Shown: positions 63,907-64,000 of the stretch, in pieces
Numbering within the stretch: the first letter of the stretch is position 1
Layout: every line of letters starts with the position of its first letter
Assembly: GCF_014836545.1 (NCBI RefSeq)
Contig: NZ_JACSQS010000009.1
Span: 66,120 to 130,119, forward strand
DNA from: Stenotrophomonas lacuserhaii
GTDB lineage: Bacteria > Pseudomonadota > Gammaproteobacteria > Xanthomonadales > Xanthomonadaceae
Reading direction: 5' to 3'
DNA length: 64,000 nt
Made by a program: the position numbers and the translations under genes
Notes under the pieces: model-generated
What the model saw: the letters and a program-made list of their open reading frames with translations, nothing else
The model's database searches: none
What the model was told of the DNA's origin: nothing

Positions 63907-64000
63907 ACCGCGTCCTGACATTGATGAACTTCGTGTCGGGAAACAACGCGTGGCGGGGATGTGCCTGGCCTGACGCCTTCCGCCGGTGACGGGTTTCCGA
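63907..64000. other. End of window, no feature seen
   Basis: The final 94 bp after the last ketosynthase show no clear gene start, terminator or repeat. Confidence 0.4.

Overview
The window is high-GC DNA (roughly two thirds G+C by eye) from a gammaproteobacterium of the Xanthomonadaceae/Lysobacteraceae, most likely Stenotrophomonas. The pointers are an OleC-OleD olefin (beta-lactone) pair, SMAG-type palindromes with a GTAG head, a Cys-less L33 behind L28, a polA-linked small RNA with C-rich hairpin loops like Xanthomonas sX13, and an aryl-polyene/xanthomonadin-type pigment cluster. Nearly all of it is coding; no tRNA, rRNA, CRISPR array or phage module was seen.

Layout. 1-6.6 kb: a YkgJ-like zinc-cluster protein, oleC-oleD, a DUF1328 membrane peptide, ubiJ-ubiB (ubiquinone) and truC. 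6.8-13.2 kb: xth, a small GlsB/YeaQ-like membrane protein, a 4'-phosphopantetheinyl transferase, rsmG, parA-parB, a sugar-nucleotide epimerase, a GT2 glycosyltransferase and a lipid-A-biosynthesis N-terminal-like membrane protein. 13.3-25.5 kb is a more accessory stretch: a DUF885 peptidase, a small protein with an SH2-like FLVR motif, a His-rich peptide followed by czcCBA metal efflux, palindromic repeats, a RidA/LysR gene relic, an AAA-ATPase/HNH-nuclease pair resembling the Septu (PtuAB) anti-phage system, and a UDP-glycosyltransferase. 25.6-31.8 kb: rpmB-rpmG, a cardiolipin synthase, an FAD/NAD(P) oxidoreductase, uvrD and a CX5R phosphatase-like protein. 31.9-35.3 kb is a 1121-residue protein of effector-like composition with kinase-like motifs. 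35.3-45.7 kb: a ThuA-like protein, a universal stress protein behind an FNR-type site, a DUF2782 lipoprotein, polA, the sRNA, hemF, a Cys-rich Sel1-like secreted protein and an S9 peptidase. 46.2-48.7 kb: the cioAB (bd-type) oxidase.

48.8-63.9 kb is one unidirectional operon-like block of 17 tightly spaced or overlapping genes for an aryl polyene: chain-length-factor-like protein, acyltransferase, two ACPs, a membrane protein, an AMP-ligase/dehydratase fusion, a GT2, an LpxL-like acyltransferase, an aromatic amino acid ammonia-lyase, a thioesterase, a LolA-like carrier, an MMPL exporter, a DUF3261 lipoprotein, ketosynthase, dehydratase, ketoreductase and a second ketosynthase. The ammonia-lyase probably supplies an aryl acid, the ligase activates it, the ACP/KS/KR/DH set extends it and the LolA/MMPL/lipoprotein set moves the product to the outer membrane. 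The phosphopantetheinyl transferase at 7972 could activate the ACPs.

Across the window at least eleven genes have a -10-like hexamer exactly 6-7 nt before the ATG and no close Shine-Dalgarno sequence. This suggests widespread leaderless transcription and was used to settle several starts.
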